DNA of 53,487 bases, taken from Desulfotignum sp. GTDB taxonomy: Bacteria; Desulfobacterota; Desulfobacteria; Desulfobacterales; Desulfobacteraceae. This document shows positions 44,669-53,487 of the stretch, in pieces. Made by a program: the position numbers and the translations under genes. The stretch covers positions 1-53,487 of the forward strand of contig JAABSA010000026.1 of assembly GCA_011390635.1 (NCBI GenBank). Reading direction: 5' to 3'. Below the pieces are notes generated by a model. That model made no database searches and was not told the origin of the DNA. It was given only the letters and a program-made list of their open reading frames with translations. Position 1 is the first letter of the stretch; each line of letters opens with the position of its first letter.

Positions 44669-46582
44669 ATGGGTAAAATAATTGGAATTGATTTAGGAAC
44701 GACCAACTCCTGTGTTGCCATTATGGAAGCCGGCGGAGAAGCAAAAATTATCACCAATGCAGAAGGCGGCAGGACCACCCCGTCCATTGTGGCTATTACA
44801 GAAGGCGGGGAACGGATTGTGGGTCAGACAGCCAAACGGCAGGCCATTACCAATCCGGAAAATACGGTATTCGGTGTAAAGCGGCTCATAGGCAGAAAAT
44901 TCAAATCAAAGGAAGTGCAGAACGACATCCCCAACCTGCCCTATAAAATTGAATCGGCGTCCAACGGTGATACACGGATTAACCTGCGGGGCAAACAATA
45001 CAGCCCGGCTGAAATCTCATCGTTCATTCTGTCAAATATCAAGAAAACAGCAGAAGAATACCTGGGTGAAGAAGTAAAAGAAGCCGTGATCACTGTTCCT
45101 GCCTATTTTAATGACAGCCAGCGGCAGGCCACCAAAGATGCAGGCAAGATCGCCGGGCTGGAAGTCAAACGGATCATCAACGAGCCCACGGCGGCATCTC
45201 TGGCCTATGGCCTGGATAAAAAAGGAGAAGAAAAAATTGCTGTCTTTGACTTGGGCGGCGGTACCTTTGATGTATCAATCCTTGAAATCGGAGACGGAGT
45301 TTTTGAAGTAAAATCCACCTCAGGGGATACCCATCTGGGCGGGGAAGATTTTGACCTGCGCATCATTGAATATATTGCCGGCGAATTCAAAAAAGACCAG
45401 GGCATTGATGTCCGTTCCGACAAAATGGCGCTCCAGCGCCTCAAAGAAGCGGCGGAAAAAGCGAAAATGGAGCTGTCCAGTTCCACGGAAACCAACATTA
45501 ATCTGCCTTTTATCACAGCAGACGCATCCGGTCCCAAGCACCTGGATGTCAAACTGACCCGGGCTAAACTGGAATCTCTGGTGGCGGATCTTCTGGACAA
45601 CCTGGAGGGCCCCTGCCGGGTGGCTTTAAAAGAAGCGGGAGTGGGATCCGGAACTGTGGATGAAGTTGTCCTGGTAGGCGGCATGACCCGTATGCCGGCA
45701 GTCCAGCAGCGGGTGGAAAAAATATTTGGCAAAAAGCCCCACAAAGGGGTTAATCCAGATGAAGTGGTTGCCATGGGCGCAGCTGTCCAGGCCGGTGTAC
45801 TCCAGGGGGATGTCAATGATGTTCTGCTTCTGGATGTCACCCCGCTGTCTCTGGGTATTGAAACCCTGGGTGGTGTTATGACCAAGCTCATTGAAAAAAA
45901 CACCACCATCCCCACCAAAAAAAGCCAGGTTTTTTCCACTGCTGCGGATAACCAGCCGGCCGTATCCATCCACGTGCTCCAGGGGGAGCGGGAAATGGCT
46001 GCCGACAACAAGACCCTGGGCCAGTTTGAATTGGCTGATATCCCGCCGGCACCACGCGGTGTTCCCCAGATTGAGGTTTCCTTTGACATTGATGCCAACG
46101 GCATTGTTCAGGTGTCTGCCAAAGACAAAGCAACCAACAAGGAACAGTCCATCCGCATTACAGCCGCTTCCGGTCTTTCTGACGATGAAATTAATAAAAT
46201 GGTCAAAGATGCAGAAATGCATGCCGAAGAAGACAAAAAGAAACGGGAGCTTGTGGACACAAGAAACCAGGCCGAAGCCCTGGTGGATCAGACCGAAAAA
46301 ACCCTCAGGGAACACGGAGACAAAGTGGATGCTGACACCAAAAAGGGTATTGAGTCTGCCGTGGAAGCCCTGAAACAGGCCAAGGAATCCAGTAATGTAG
46401 AAGATATCAAACAAAAAATTGAAGCCCTTTCCCAGGCTTCCCACAAACTGGCGGAGGTCATGTACCAGCAGGCATCGTCTTCCCAGGACGGCCAGACAAA
46501 CACAGGTGGTGCAGATGCCGGCGCCCAAACTGATGATGATGTGGTGGATGCAGATTTTGAAGAGGTCAACAAAGACAAGTAA
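44669..46582 (+). CDS. dnaK: molecular chaperone DnaK (Hsp70)
   Basis: A 637-residue protein of normal length. The ATPase domain opens with [14 protein letters not shown] and carries [30 protein letters not shown] and VGGMTRMP. The substrate-binding domain is at about 385-500, then a helical lid and the conserved acidic tail (VVDADFEEV). It binds hydrophobic peptides in an ATP cycle with DnaJ and GrpE. No dnaJ follows; a terminator ends the unit. Confidence 0.98.
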   Translation: MGKIIGIDLGTTNSCVAIMEAGGEAKIITNAEGGRTTPSIVAITEGGERIVGQTAKRQAITNPENTVFGVKRLIGRKFKSKEVQNDIPNLPYKIESASNGDTRINLRGKQYSPAEISSFILSNIKKTAEEYLGEEVKEAVITVPAYFNDSQRQATKDAGKIAGLEVKRIINEPTAASLAYGLDKKGEEKIAVFDLGGGTFDVSILEIGDGVFEVKSTSGDTHLGGEDFDLRIIEYIAGEFKKDQGIDVRSDKMALQRLKEAAEKAKMELSSSTETNINLPFITADASGPKHLDVKLTRAKLESLVADLLDNLEGPCRVALKEAGVGSGTVDEVVLVGGMTRMPAVQQRVEKIFGKKPHKGVNPDEVVAMGAAVQAGVLQGDVNDVLLLDVTPLSLGIETLGGVMTKLIEKNTTIPTKKSQVFSTAADNQPAVSIHVLQGEREMAADNKTLGQFELADIPPAPRGVPQIEVSFDIDANGIVQVSAKDKATNKEQSIRITAASGLSDDEINKMVKDAEMHAEEDKKKRELVDTRNQAEALVDQTEKTLREHGDKVDADTKKGIESAVEALKQAKESSNVEDIKQKIEALSQASHKLAEVMYQQASSSQDGQTNTGGADAGAQTDDDVVDADFEEVNKDK

Positions 46583-46608
46583 CCCTCTCCAAAACATGGG
46601 TTGAATAT

Positions 46609-46649
46609 AATCCTGCCGTGGTCTATAGTGATCCGGCAGGATTTTTTTT
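46609..46649 (+). terminator. intrinsic terminator after dnaK
   Basis: A perfect 10-bp stem (46609-46618 and 46634-46643) with a 15-nt loop, running into a T tract to 46649. It lies 26 nt after the dnaK stop, closing the grpE-dnaK unit without dnaJ. Confidence 0.88.
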
Positions 46650-46685
46650 ACCATAAGGCCAAGGATAAGGGTAAGATACTTTTTT

Positions 46686-48275
46686 ATGCGCATCACAGAC
46701 ATACTGACCCAAAACAGTCGGCTGTACAGGGATGAAATTGCGTTGGTGGAGCGGATCCCCGCCAGTAAAACCCAAAAAGAACTGACCTGGCACCAGTTTT
46801 ATACCACTGCCTGCCGGCTTGCCGGAGGATTGCACCACCATGGAATTAAAAAATCCGACACCGTGGTGCAGCTTATGACCAACAGCCTTGAATGGCTGCC
46901 CATATATTTTGGGATACTTTATACCGGTGCCTGGGCAGTGCCGTTAAATTTTCGTTTCGAATCCGATAAAATTGCGCTATGCACCAAAACGGCAGAGGCA
47001 AAGGCCTTTATTTTCGGCGAAGAATTTATCGATCGCATTGAAACCATTCGACACGAACTTTCGGTCAGTGTAAGCGTGTGGATTTTTACCGGGCCCAGAG
47101 GCTCCTGCCCGGACTGGGCATATCCTTTTGAGGATTTTATCCGCGACCAGAACCAGGATATGCCGCCAACGGTTTCAAGCAGCGATGACGATGATGCTGC
47201 TTTGTATTTCACCTCCGGCACCACCGGAACCCCCAAGGCAGTGCTGCTCACCCATAAAAATCTGACCCATGCCTGTGAGGTGGAACACCAACACCATGGA
47301 CAAACCCATGACGATATATTTTTGTGCATCCCGCCCCTGTATCACACCGGCGCAAAAATGCACTGGATGGGCAGTTTTCTGGTGGGGGGAAAGTGCATCC
47401 TGCTCAATGGCGTAAAGCCTGAATGGATACTTGAAGCAATTTCCGAGGAACGCTGCACCATTGCATGGCTCCTGGTGCCCTGGGCCCACGACATTCTCAT
47501 TGCCATTGAAAACAACATGATCGATCTGGACCAGTTCAATCTGGATCAATGGCGGCTCATGCATTCCGGAGCCCAGCCTGTCCCCCCCAGTTTGGTGCGA
47601 AAATGGCAAAAATATTTTCCCCATCAGGACTATGATACCAATTACGGCCTTACCGAATCCACCGGCCCCGGATGCATCCACTTAGGCCTTGAAAACAGCC
47701 ATCATATCGGCCCCATAGGCAAATCAGGTCATGGATGGGAAGCAAAAATTGTGGATAAAATGGGCAACCATTTATTTGGCAATGAAACCGGGGAATTAAT
47801 TGTCCGCGGTCCCGGTGTGATGAAAGCCTATTATAAAAATCCGGAAGCCACCCGGAAAGCCCTTCAGAATGGATGGCTGTTTACCGGTGATCTGGCCCGG
47901 TATGACAAGGACGGGTTTATCTGGCTGGTGGACCGCAAAAAAGACATGATCATTTACGGGGGGGAAAATATTTTTCCCAATGAAATTGAAAATTTCTTTT
48001 TAACCCATGAAAAAATAAAAGATATCGCTGTTATCGGTGTGCCGGATGAACGCCTGGGAGAAATCCCCGCCGGCATCATCAGCGTTAAACCCAACTGCAT
48101 GATCTGTGAGAGTGACATACAACAATTTCAGCAAGGCCTGCCCCGGTACAAACGCCTGCGAAAAATATTTTTCGGGGATGTGCCGCGCAACCCCACCGGA
48201 AAAATTGAAAAACCCAAACTGCGGCGGCTATATGCGGAAGACAAACGAAAAGACCTGCAAAAACTGCTACGGTAA
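46686..48275 (+). CDS. acyl-CoA synthetase-like AMP-binding ligase
   Basis: A 529-residue member of the adenylate-forming superfamily. P-loop-like YFTSGTTGTPKAV near 180, then YGLTESTG, the hinge aspartate in LFTGDLARYDKDG, and the C-terminal catalytic lysine in NPTGKIEKPK. These enzymes make acyl-adenylates and then acyl-CoA thioesters; the substrate is unclear and could be a fatty or aromatic acid. The SD is weak and far. It lies between the dnaK terminator and lolA, 19 nt before the lolA start. Confidence 0.92.
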   Translation: MRITDILTQNSRLYRDEIALVERIPASKTQKELTWHQFYTTACRLAGGLHHHGIKKSDTVVQLMTNSLEWLPIYFGILYTGAWAVPLNFRFESDKIALCTKTAEAKAFIFGEEFIDRIETIRHELSVSVSVWIFTGPRGSCPDWAYPFEDFIRDQNQDMPPTVSSSDDDDAALYFTSGTTGTPKAVLLTHKNLTHACEVEHQHHGQTHDDIFLCIPPLYHTGAKMHWMGSFLVGGKCILLNGVKPEWILEAISEERCTIAWLLVPWAHDILIAIENNMIDLDQFNLDQWRLMHSGAQPVPPSLVRKWQKYFPHQDYDTNYGLTESTGPGCIHLGLENSHHIGPIGKSGHGWEAKIVDKMGNHLFGNETGELIVRGPGVMKAYYKNPEATRKALQNGWLFTGDLARYDKDGFIWLVDRKKDMIIYGGENIFPNEIENFFLTHEKIKDIAVIGVPDERLGEIPAGIISVKPNCMICESDIQQFQQGLPRYKRLRKIFFGDVPRNPTGKIEKPKLRRLYAEDKRKDLQKLLR

Positions 48276-48294
48276 ACAACAAGGAAAAACAACC

Positions 48295-48945
48295 GTGATA
48301 TCCATAAGACTTCCCCTGTTCATCGCCCTGATTTTCTGCTGGACGATTGTGGGGTATGCATCAGACACGCCTCATTTGGAACAGCGTTTACTGGACGGCA
48401 TCGAAAACAGATACGCCAATCAGGGTTTTTCTGCTGACTTTTCCCAGACAGCAATTCTGGCAGCCCTGGATATCAAAGAAAGCGCATCGGGTCAGGCATG
48501 GTTCAGCCATCCCGGGAAGATGAAATGGCAATATCTTACCCCGGAACGGCACGACATCATTACCAACGGCAAAGATCTGTGGATCTTCAGGCCCGAAGAA
48601 AACCAGGTCATGCGGGGCGATGCAGCCCAGTTTTTCAGATCCGGAGCAGGTGGTGCTTTCTTGTCTGACATCTCCCTGATCCGCAAAAATTATGATGTAT
48701 CCATCACTGAAACAACCGATGACTGGGTGGAACTGCTGCTGGAAGATACCTCCGGCAATCCCGACATCACATCTATCATCATCCGGGTGTCCTCTCAAAA
48801 CTTTCATATTTTCCAGGTCACCACTGTCAATGCCTTTTCAGATACCACCCGGTTTGAATTCACCAACATCCGCTTTCAGCAGATGCAAGATGACTGGTTT
48901 GATTTTACCATCCCGCCCGGGGTCAACGTAATAGACATGAACTGA
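48295..48945 (+). CDS. lolA: outer-membrane lipoprotein carrier LolA
   Basis: A 216-residue protein from GTG 48295 with AAGGA before it; the frame runs upstream into the ligase gene, but only this start gives an N-terminal signal peptide (hydrophobic about 5-20, cleavage probably after YASA-like GYAS). LolA features: GFSADFSQTAI, GQAWFSHPGKMKWQYLTPE, and WIFRPEENQVM. It carries lipoproteins through the periplasm from LolCDE to the outer membrane. lolB is not seen. nadA follows after 24 nt. Confidence 0.9.
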   Translation: MISIRLPLFIALIFCWTIVGYASDTPHLEQRLLDGIENRYANQGFSADFSQTAILAALDIKESASGQAWFSHPGKMKWQYLTPERHDIITNGKDLWIFRPEENQVMRGDAAQFFRSGAGGAFLSDISLIRKNYDVSITETTDDWVELLLEDTSGNPDITSIIIRVSSQNFHIFQVTTVNAFSDTTRFEFTNIRFQQMQDDWFDFTIPPGVNVIDMN

Positions 48946-48969
48946 ACACCAAAATGAAGGATCCTGCAA

Positions 48970-49863
48970 ATGAAAGAGGTTATCCAGGCGCTGGCCCGGA
49001 AAAAAAATGCCATTATCCTGGCCCATAATTACCAGCCCCCTGAGATCCAGGAGCTTGCTGATCTTTGCGGTGATTCTCTGGAATTGAGCATCAGAGCCGC
49101 AAAAACGACTGCAGACATTATTGTTTTCTGCGGCGTGCATTTCATGGCGGAGACCGCTTCCATCCTCTGCCCTGACAAGACCGTTCTTTTGCCCAATACC
49201 GATGCCGGATGCCCCATGGCCGACATGGTGGACCCGGCTGCACTGTCGGCCAGAAAAAAAGCCCTGGGCGATATCCCGGTGGTCACCTATGTCAATTCAT
49301 CGGCCGCTGTCAAAGCGGTATCTGATATCTGTTGTACCTCGGCCAATGTGATACAGGTAGTCAATGCCCTGGACAGCGACCAGATACTCATGACCCCGGA
49401 TAAAAACCTGGCAAAATATGCCGCCGGACATACCGATAAAAAAATTCACCTGTGGGAAGGATACTGTCCCTTTCACAACGATCTGACACCACAGGATGTG
49501 GCGGCTGCAAAACAGAATCATCCAGAGGCCCTGTTCATGGCCCACCCTGAATGCCCGTCTGAAATACTGGCGATGGCCGATACCATCCAGTCCACCTCGG
49601 GCATGATCCAGTATGCCAAAACCAGTTCCCTTCACCAGTTTATCATCGGAACGGAAATCGGACTGCTCCATCCCATTGCAAAAGCCAACCCGGACAAGCA
49701 GTTTTTTGCCGCTTCCACCAGGATGTATTGCACAGATATGAAAAAAATCAGCCTGGCAGATGTAAAAAACAGTCTTGAAACCCTGGACGGTGAAATACGG
49801 GTAACTGAAAATATCAGAAAAAAAGCCCTTGGAGCGGTTCAGAAAATGATTGACATGACCTGA
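48970..49863 (+). CDS. nadA: quinolinate synthase
   Basis: A 297-residue protein of the compact NadA type. Likely [4Fe-4S] ligands are C81 (DAGCPMAD), C166 (GYCPFHN) and C254 (MYCTDMK), with spacing close to characterised archaeal and Thermotoga enzymes. AHNYQPPEIQELAD at the start is a family hallmark. It condenses iminoaspartate with dihydroxyacetone phosphate to quinolinate in NAD synthesis; the cluster is oxygen-sensitive. nadB and nadC are not in the window. SD AAGGA 8 nt before ATG. Confidence 0.97.
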   Translation: MKEVIQALARKKNAIILAHNYQPPEIQELADLCGDSLELSIRAAKTTADIIVFCGVHFMAETASILCPDKTVLLPNTDAGCPMADMVDPAALSARKKALGDIPVVTYVNSSAAVKAVSDICCTSANVIQVVNALDSDQILMTPDKNLAKYAAGHTDKKIHLWEGYCPFHNDLTPQDVAAAKQNHPEALFMAHPECPSEILAMADTIQSTSGMIQYAKTSSLHQFIIGTEIGLLHPIAKANPDKQFFAASTRMYCTDMKKISLADVKNSLETLDGEIRVTENIRKKALGAVQKMIDMT

Positions 49864-49867
49864 TGCG

Positions 49868-49903
49868 AACAAGGCCGGCACCAGAGAGTGCCGGCCTTGT
49901 TTT
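49868..49903. terminator. bidirectional terminator between nadA and yebC
   Basis: A perfect 14-bp stem (49868-49881 and 49888-49901) with loop CAGAGA and TTTT on the plus side. It lies 4 nt after the nadA stop and 51 nt past the convergent yebC stop, so it could serve both. Confidence 0.85.
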
Positions 49904-49954
49904 ACACATTTATGCCACAAAAATCCATGCCGGGAGGTGTAACATCTTTCAAAA

Positions 49955-50698
49955 TCACATGCCTTCAAATGCCTCATCCGGGATGTCAGCATTGGTATAA
50001 AATTTTTGTACATCATCACAATCATCTAAGGCATCCATAAACCGGATCATCTGTTCCGCCTCTTTGCCTTCCACAGCTGTCATGTTCTGGGGAAGCATGG
50101 TGATCTCCGCCATCGTGTATGCAATGCCGGCCCTGTCAAGAGCTTCCTGTACCGCATCAAACTCCCCGGGTTCTGAGATCACCTCAAAAACATCGTCTTC
50201 ATCCCTTATATCTTCGGCGCCTGCATCCAGAGCCACTTCCATGAGGGTGTCTTCATCCACAGCAGTTTTTTCTACGGCTATCAACCCTTTTTTATCAAAC
50301 ATCCAGGCCACACAACCGTCTGTGCCCACATTGCCCCCGGCTTTGGAAAACATATACCTGACATCGGCAATGGTTCTGTTTCTGTTGTCGGTGAGACATT
50401 CCACCAGCACCGCAACGCCACCGGGACCATAGCCTTCGTAAACGATCTCCTCGTAACTTACCCCTTCCAGTTCTCCTGTGCCTTTTTTAATTGCCCGTTC
50501 AAAATTTTCCTTGGGCATGTTCTGGGTTTTGGCTGCTGCAATGGCATGACGCAGCCGCGGATTTGCCTCGACATCTCCTCCGCCCATACGGGCTGCCACC
50601 GTGATCTCCTTGATCAGTTTGGTAAAAATCTTTCCCCGTTTTTTATCGGCCGCCCCTTTTTTATGCTTGATGGTCGACCATTTGCTGTGTCCTGACAT
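49955..50698 (-). CDS. yebC: YebC/PmpR-family translation or transcription regulator
   Basis: A 247-residue protein of standard family length with SD AAGGAG. N-terminal [23 protein letters not shown] and [25 protein letters not shown] are family hallmarks, and [21 protein letters not shown] lies in the middle. Members were first described as DNA-binding regulators; some have since been shown to help ribosomes at proline stretches. Which applies here is open. Last gene of radA-rlmE-yebC. Confidence 0.95.
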   Translation of the reverse strand: MSGHSKWSTIKHKKGAADKKRGKIFTKLIKEITVAARMGGGDVEANPRLRHAIAAAKTQNMPKENFERAIKKGTGELEGVSYEEIVYEGYGPGGVAVLVECLTDNRNRTIADVRYMFSKAGGNVGTDGCVAWMFDKKGLIAVEKTAVDEDTLMEVALDAGAEDIRDEDDVFEVISEPGEFDAVQEALDRAGIAYTMAEITMLPQNMTAVEGKEAEQMIRFMDALDDCDDVQKFYTNADIPDEAFEGM

Positions 50699-50713
50699 GA
50701 ACTAACTCCTTAT

Positions 50714-51349
50714 CTAACGTTTATTTTTTGCTATGATATATATTTCTTTGCTCTGTTTTCTGCAACTGTCCGGCTTAAAAATCCGGCATTCCTGGAATTT
50801 TTTTGTCACCTGTTTTTCAAACATAGAAAATTCATTGCCTTGGAAAATTTTGCACACAAAATTACCATTCACCACCAAATACCTCTCCGCCATTTCCAAT
50901 GCCATTTTGCACAGTTCAAAAGAACGCAGAGCATCCACATCTTTTCGACCCGTGGTGGCCGGGGCCATATCCGACAACACCACCTGGCAGCCGGCGGCCT
51001 GCGCAAGAAAATCAATCGCTTTGATCTGCAAAATATCACCCTGCACCACCGTTACATGCGCCGGCAGTCTGATATCCACAGCCTTCAGATCAACGCCCAG
51101 CACCCGGCCCTGCGATCCCACCTGACTGGCTGCATACAACAGCCAGGACCCGGGAGAACATCCCAGATCCAGCACGGTATCATTTTTTTTTATGATGTGA
51201 AATTTCTGCTGGATCTCTTTGAGTTTATACACGGAACGTGCCGGATAATTTTCGGCCTGGGCCTGCCGGGTCAGATGATCTGCCCATTTTGGACCGGATT
51301 TTTTCACTAACCGGTTGCCGGGTTTTCCCACCTTTTTTCTATCTGCCAA
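50714..51349 (-). CDS. rlmE: 23S rRNA 2'-O-methyltransferase RlmE (FtsJ)
   Basis: A 211-residue protein from TTG 51349 with GGAGG 6 nt before it; the start overlaps the end of radA by 11 nt. SAM-binding motif VLDLGCSPGSW; the K-D-K-E catalytic set is visible in RSVYKLKEI, VLSDMAPATTG, FVCKIFQG and the late SKEIYI. RlmE methylates U2552 in the A-loop of 23S rRNA. It is coupled to radA and 15 nt before yebC. Confidence 0.96.
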   Translation of the reverse strand: MADRKKVGKPGNRLVKKSGPKWADHLTRQAQAENYPARSVYKLKEIQQKFHIIKKNDTVLDLGCSPGSWLLYAASQVGSQGRVLGVDLKAVDIRLPAHVTVVQGDILQIKAIDFLAQAAGCQVVLSDMAPATTGRKDVDALRSFELCKMALEMAERYLVVNGNFVCKIFQGNEFSMFEKQVTKKFQECRIFKPDSCRKQSKEIYIIAKNKR

Positions 51350-52706
51350 ATAATACCTCCATGGCTTCTTTTAAAAACCGGACACTTTCAATAGTCATAC
51401 CCGGCACCCGTGATATCTGTTTTAAGGCTGAAGCAGGCACCAGGCAAGTAGTGAATCCCATTTTGGCGGCTTCTTTTATACGGGCCTGGGCATGGCTCAC
51501 CGCCCTGATTTCCCCTGTCAGACCGATCTCCCCTATCAGGGTGGTTTCTTTGTCAACCGGTTTATCCAGAAAACTTGCCGCAAGGGCCGCAGCAATGGCC
51601 AGATCAGCAGAAGGTTCCACGATTCTGACCCCGCCGGTGACATTCATGAACAGGTCCAGGCCGGACAGGTTCATGCCCAGACGCTTTTCCATGACCGCCA
51701 CAATCAAGGCCACCCGCTGGACATCCAGGCCCAGAACGGTGCGCCTGGGATTGCCCAGGCTGGAGGTGGACACCAGGCCCTGGATCTCCACCAGGATGGG
51801 ACGGGTGCCTTCCATACTGGCGGTTACCACTGATCCCGGGGCCACAGATGCCCGCTCAGACAAAAAAACGGCTGAAGGATTGGGCACTTCCACAAGTCCT
51901 TTTTCACGCATTTCGAATACACCGATCTCGTTGGTGGAGCCGAACCGGTTTTTCACGGCCCGCAATATCCTGAACACATGGCTTTTGTCCCCTTCAAAAT
52001 ACAGCACCGTGTCCACCATATGCTCCATGATCCTGGGGCCGGCAATGGCCCCCACCTTGGTCACATGCCCCACCAGGAAAATGGGGGTTCCGCTGGTTTT
52101 GGCAAGGTGCATGAAGCGCATGGCCGCCTCACGGATCTGGGTGACACTGCCCGGAGTGGAGGTGACGTCTGTCTGGAAAACAGTTTGAATGGAATCGATG
52201 ACCACGGCATCATAGGCGGTCTGCTCCATCATGGCTGCAATGGCATCCAGATCGGTTTCCGATACAATATACAGAGTGGGACAGGATCCGCCATCCAGGC
52301 GCTGCCCCCGCATGGAAAGCTGGCGGATGGATTCTTCACCGGAAACATACAGACAGGTTTTACCGGATCCGGCCAGGGCGGTCAGCACCTGGAGCATGAG
52401 GGTGGATTTGCCGATGCCTGGATCACCGCCGATGAGCACCAGGGACCCGTCCACAATACCCCCCCCCAGGACCCGGTCAAATTCCGGCATGCCGGTGCGT
52501 ATCCGCAAAGATTCCCCCCCGTCCACAGAATCCATGGGAACCGGTTTTGCCGCAAATAAAGGATGGGATTTGCCAGTGCCTTTGGCGGTCTGCCGTTCCT
52601 GGACCAGAGAATCCCAGTCCCCGCAGTCCGGACACCGGCCCATCCATTTAAAGGTCTGCCCTCCGCAGGTTTTACACCGGAATATGGATTTATCCTTGTT
52701 TTTCAC
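51339..52706 (-). CDS. radA: DNA repair protein RadA
   Basis: A 455-residue protein. The start is uncertain: GTG 52706 has AAGAG 4-5 nt upstream; TTG 52721 would add five residues. N-terminal zinc finger CKTCGG and CPDCGDW, RecA-like core with Walker A GGDPGIGKSTL, the RadA-specific KNRFG motif (VKNRFGSTNEIGVFEM) and a Lon-protease-like C-terminal domain (about 290-450). It aids branch migration in recombinational repair. First gene of radA-rlmE-yebC. Confidence 0.97.
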   Translation of the reverse strand: MKNKDKSIFRCKTCGGQTFKWMGRCPDCGDWDSLVQERQTAKGTGKSHPLFAAKPVPMDSVDGGESLRIRTGMPEFDRVLGGGIVDGSLVLIGGDPGIGKSTLMLQVLTALAGSGKTCLYVSGEESIRQLSMRGQRLDGGSCPTLYIVSETDLDAIAAMMEQTAYDAVVIDSIQTVFQTDVTSTPGSVTQIREAAMRFMHLAKTSGTPIFLVGHVTKVGAIAGPRIMEHMVDTVLYFEGDKSHVFRILRAVKNRFGSTNEIGVFEMREKGLVEVPNPSAVFLSERASVAPGSVVTASMEGTRPILVEIQGLVSTSSLGNPRRTVLGLDVQRVALIVAVMEKRLGMNLSGLDLFMNVTGGVRIVEPSADLAIAAALAASFLDKPVDKETTLIGEIGLTGEIRAVSHAQARIKEAAKMGFTTCLVPASALKQISRVPGMTIESVRFLKEAMEVLFGR

Positions 52707-52767
52707 GTATCTCTTTTTCAATTATTACCAAAATGTGCAAATATATCATAAAGTCATAATTTGTATC

Positions 52768-52785
52768 AACATCAATTGTGATGTT
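52768..52785. promoter_or_regulatory. operator-like inverted repeat between radA and the GAF gene
   Basis: AACATCA and its exact complement TGATGTT flank the centre ATTG. The repeat ends 4 nt before the -35 of the rightward promoter and lies about 60 nt upstream of radA, so a bound factor could affect both genes. Confidence 0.35.
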
Positions 52786-52789
52786 TTGG

Positions 52790-52819
52790 TTGACAAAAAA
52801 ATGGTGCCTGATCTAAAAT
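52790..52819 (+). promoter_or_regulatory. candidate promoter of the GAF-domain gene
   Basis: TTGACA (52790-52795) and TAAAAT (52814-52819) are 18 nt apart, about 65 nt before the ATG at 52891. An AAGGTG SD lies 6 nt before that ATG. Confidence 0.6.
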
Positions 52820-52890
52820 AAAAATTTCTGCTTTTTAAGATCACAGAATTGGGTTATCCACAAATGCTATTGACAAAAAAGGTGATATAA

Positions 52891-53487
52891 ATGGAACAGA
52901 CTGTGCGAAAAGCCTCATATTTTGATTTGTTTATTGAGGTAACCAAAACCATCACAACCACAAAAAATATTAATGATATGTTCGCACTGATCACACAGAA
53001 ACTGCCTGAAATAATGGATGTGGATGCCGCAACGATCCGACTGCTGGACATATCAGGTGAAAAACTCGAATTAAGAAGCGCCAGTGGCCTGAGTGATGCC
53101 TACCTGAAACGGGGCCCTATTGACCATGAAGAACCGGTATTCAAAGCTTTAAAAGGCAGTCCCATTGTGATTGCGGATGCCACCCATGATCCCAGAATCC
53201 AATATGTGGAAGCCACCAGAAAAGAAGGGATTCAATCCATTCTGGTGGTGCCCATTTCAATCCGGGGCCGGATAATCGGTATCCTGCGGGTGCTGGCCAA
53301 AACGCAGCGGTCGTTTGACCAGGATGAAATCAATTTCGCTGCAGCCTTAGGGGAGCAATGCGGTATTGCCATTGAAAATGCCCGAACATTTGCGGATCAG
53401 CAGATTCAATTGGATTATTTTGAAACCATTCATGCCATCAGCAAAAAGATCAATGCCACCTATGAGCTGGACAAAATCCTGGACATG
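52891..53487 (+). CDS. GAF-domain signalling protein (5' part, cut by the window end)
   Basis: 199 residues are visible and the frame stays open at the window end. Residues about 15-170 form a GAF domain (MFALITQKLPEIMDVDAATIRLLD, PVFKALKGSPIVIADATHDPRI, ILVVPISIRGRIIGILRV, QCGIAIENARTFADQ). A linker then starts what looks like a second sensor unit (FETIHAISKKINATYELDKILD). Such proteins often end in a kinase, phosphatase or diguanylate cyclase domain, but the output here is unseen. The start ATG has SD AAGGTG. Confidence 0.88.
   Translation, partial: MEQTVRKASYFDLFIEVTKTITTTKNINDMFALITQKLPEIMDVDAATIRLLDISGEKLELRSASGLSDAYLKRGPIDHEEPVFKALKGSPIVIADATHDPRIQYVEATRKEGIQSILVVPISIRGRIIGILRVLAKTQRSFDQDEINFAAALGEQCGIAIENARTFADQQIQLDYFETIHAISKKINATYELDKILDM

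Overview
The window comes from a sulfate-reducing bacterium of the Desulfobacterota, most likely the Desulfobacteraceae (Desulfobacter/Desulfotignum-like; the genus is inference). The main reason is a complete aprBA plus qmoABC locus for dissimilatory APS reduction. Two H-protein-like genes with cysteine clusters, of a kind I associate with anaerobic deltaproteobacteria, fit this. The rest is mostly core chromosomal housekeeping with no prophage, IS element or CRISPR array. Many genes start with GTG, TTG or, for infC, apparently ATA; starts were chosen from Shine-Dalgarno (SD) placement where possible.

Layout. 1-1.9 kb: tandem genes for H-protein-like proteins with two cysteine clusters each (+). 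1.9-5.5 kb (-): an archaemetzincin-like protease, a sigma54 response regulator, a nitroreductase and an MBL-fold hydrolase. 5.4-14.5 kb (-): the translation/RNA supercluster rimP-nusA-infB-rbfA-truB-rpsO-pnp, with strong hairpins between rpsO and pnp. 14.7-19.6 kb (-): tRNA-Gly and the infC-rpmI-rplT-pheS-pheT operon, with its own promoter and a terminator-like hairpin after infC. 19.6-25.4 kb: a TadA-like deaminase, a dGTPase, two YkgJ-type cysteine-cluster proteins, a GAF-SpoIIE phosphatase, an SDR protein lacking the catalytic lysine, and a decayed VapC-type toxin fragment.

25.8-33.5 kb (+): aprB-aprA, an intrinsic terminator, then qmoA-qmoB-qmoC and another terminator. QmoABC is known to pass electrons between the menaquinone pool and AprBA; the terminator suggests two transcription units. 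33.5-36.3 kb: leuB, a tRNA-Val/tRNA-Asp pair on the opposite strand with a near-consensus promoter, and a short Rho-like protein without the N-terminal helical domain. 36.3-42 kb (-): the proteostasis cluster tig-clpP-clpX-lon. 42.2-46.6 kb: tRNA-Pro, an unknown membrane/coiled-coil protein, a small lipoprotein and a STAS protein, then 4.5S SRP RNA and grpE-dnaK. 46.7-49.9 kb (+): an acyl-CoA synthetase-like ligase, lolA and nadA. 50-52.7 kb (-): radA-rlmE-yebC. The right edge cuts a GAF-domain gene.

No clearly new multi-gene system is visible. The best leads are the short Rho, the paired cysteine-cluster H-like proteins without a lipoyl lysine, the ATA start of infC, the rpsO-pnp hairpins, the SDR active-site change and the VapC relic.
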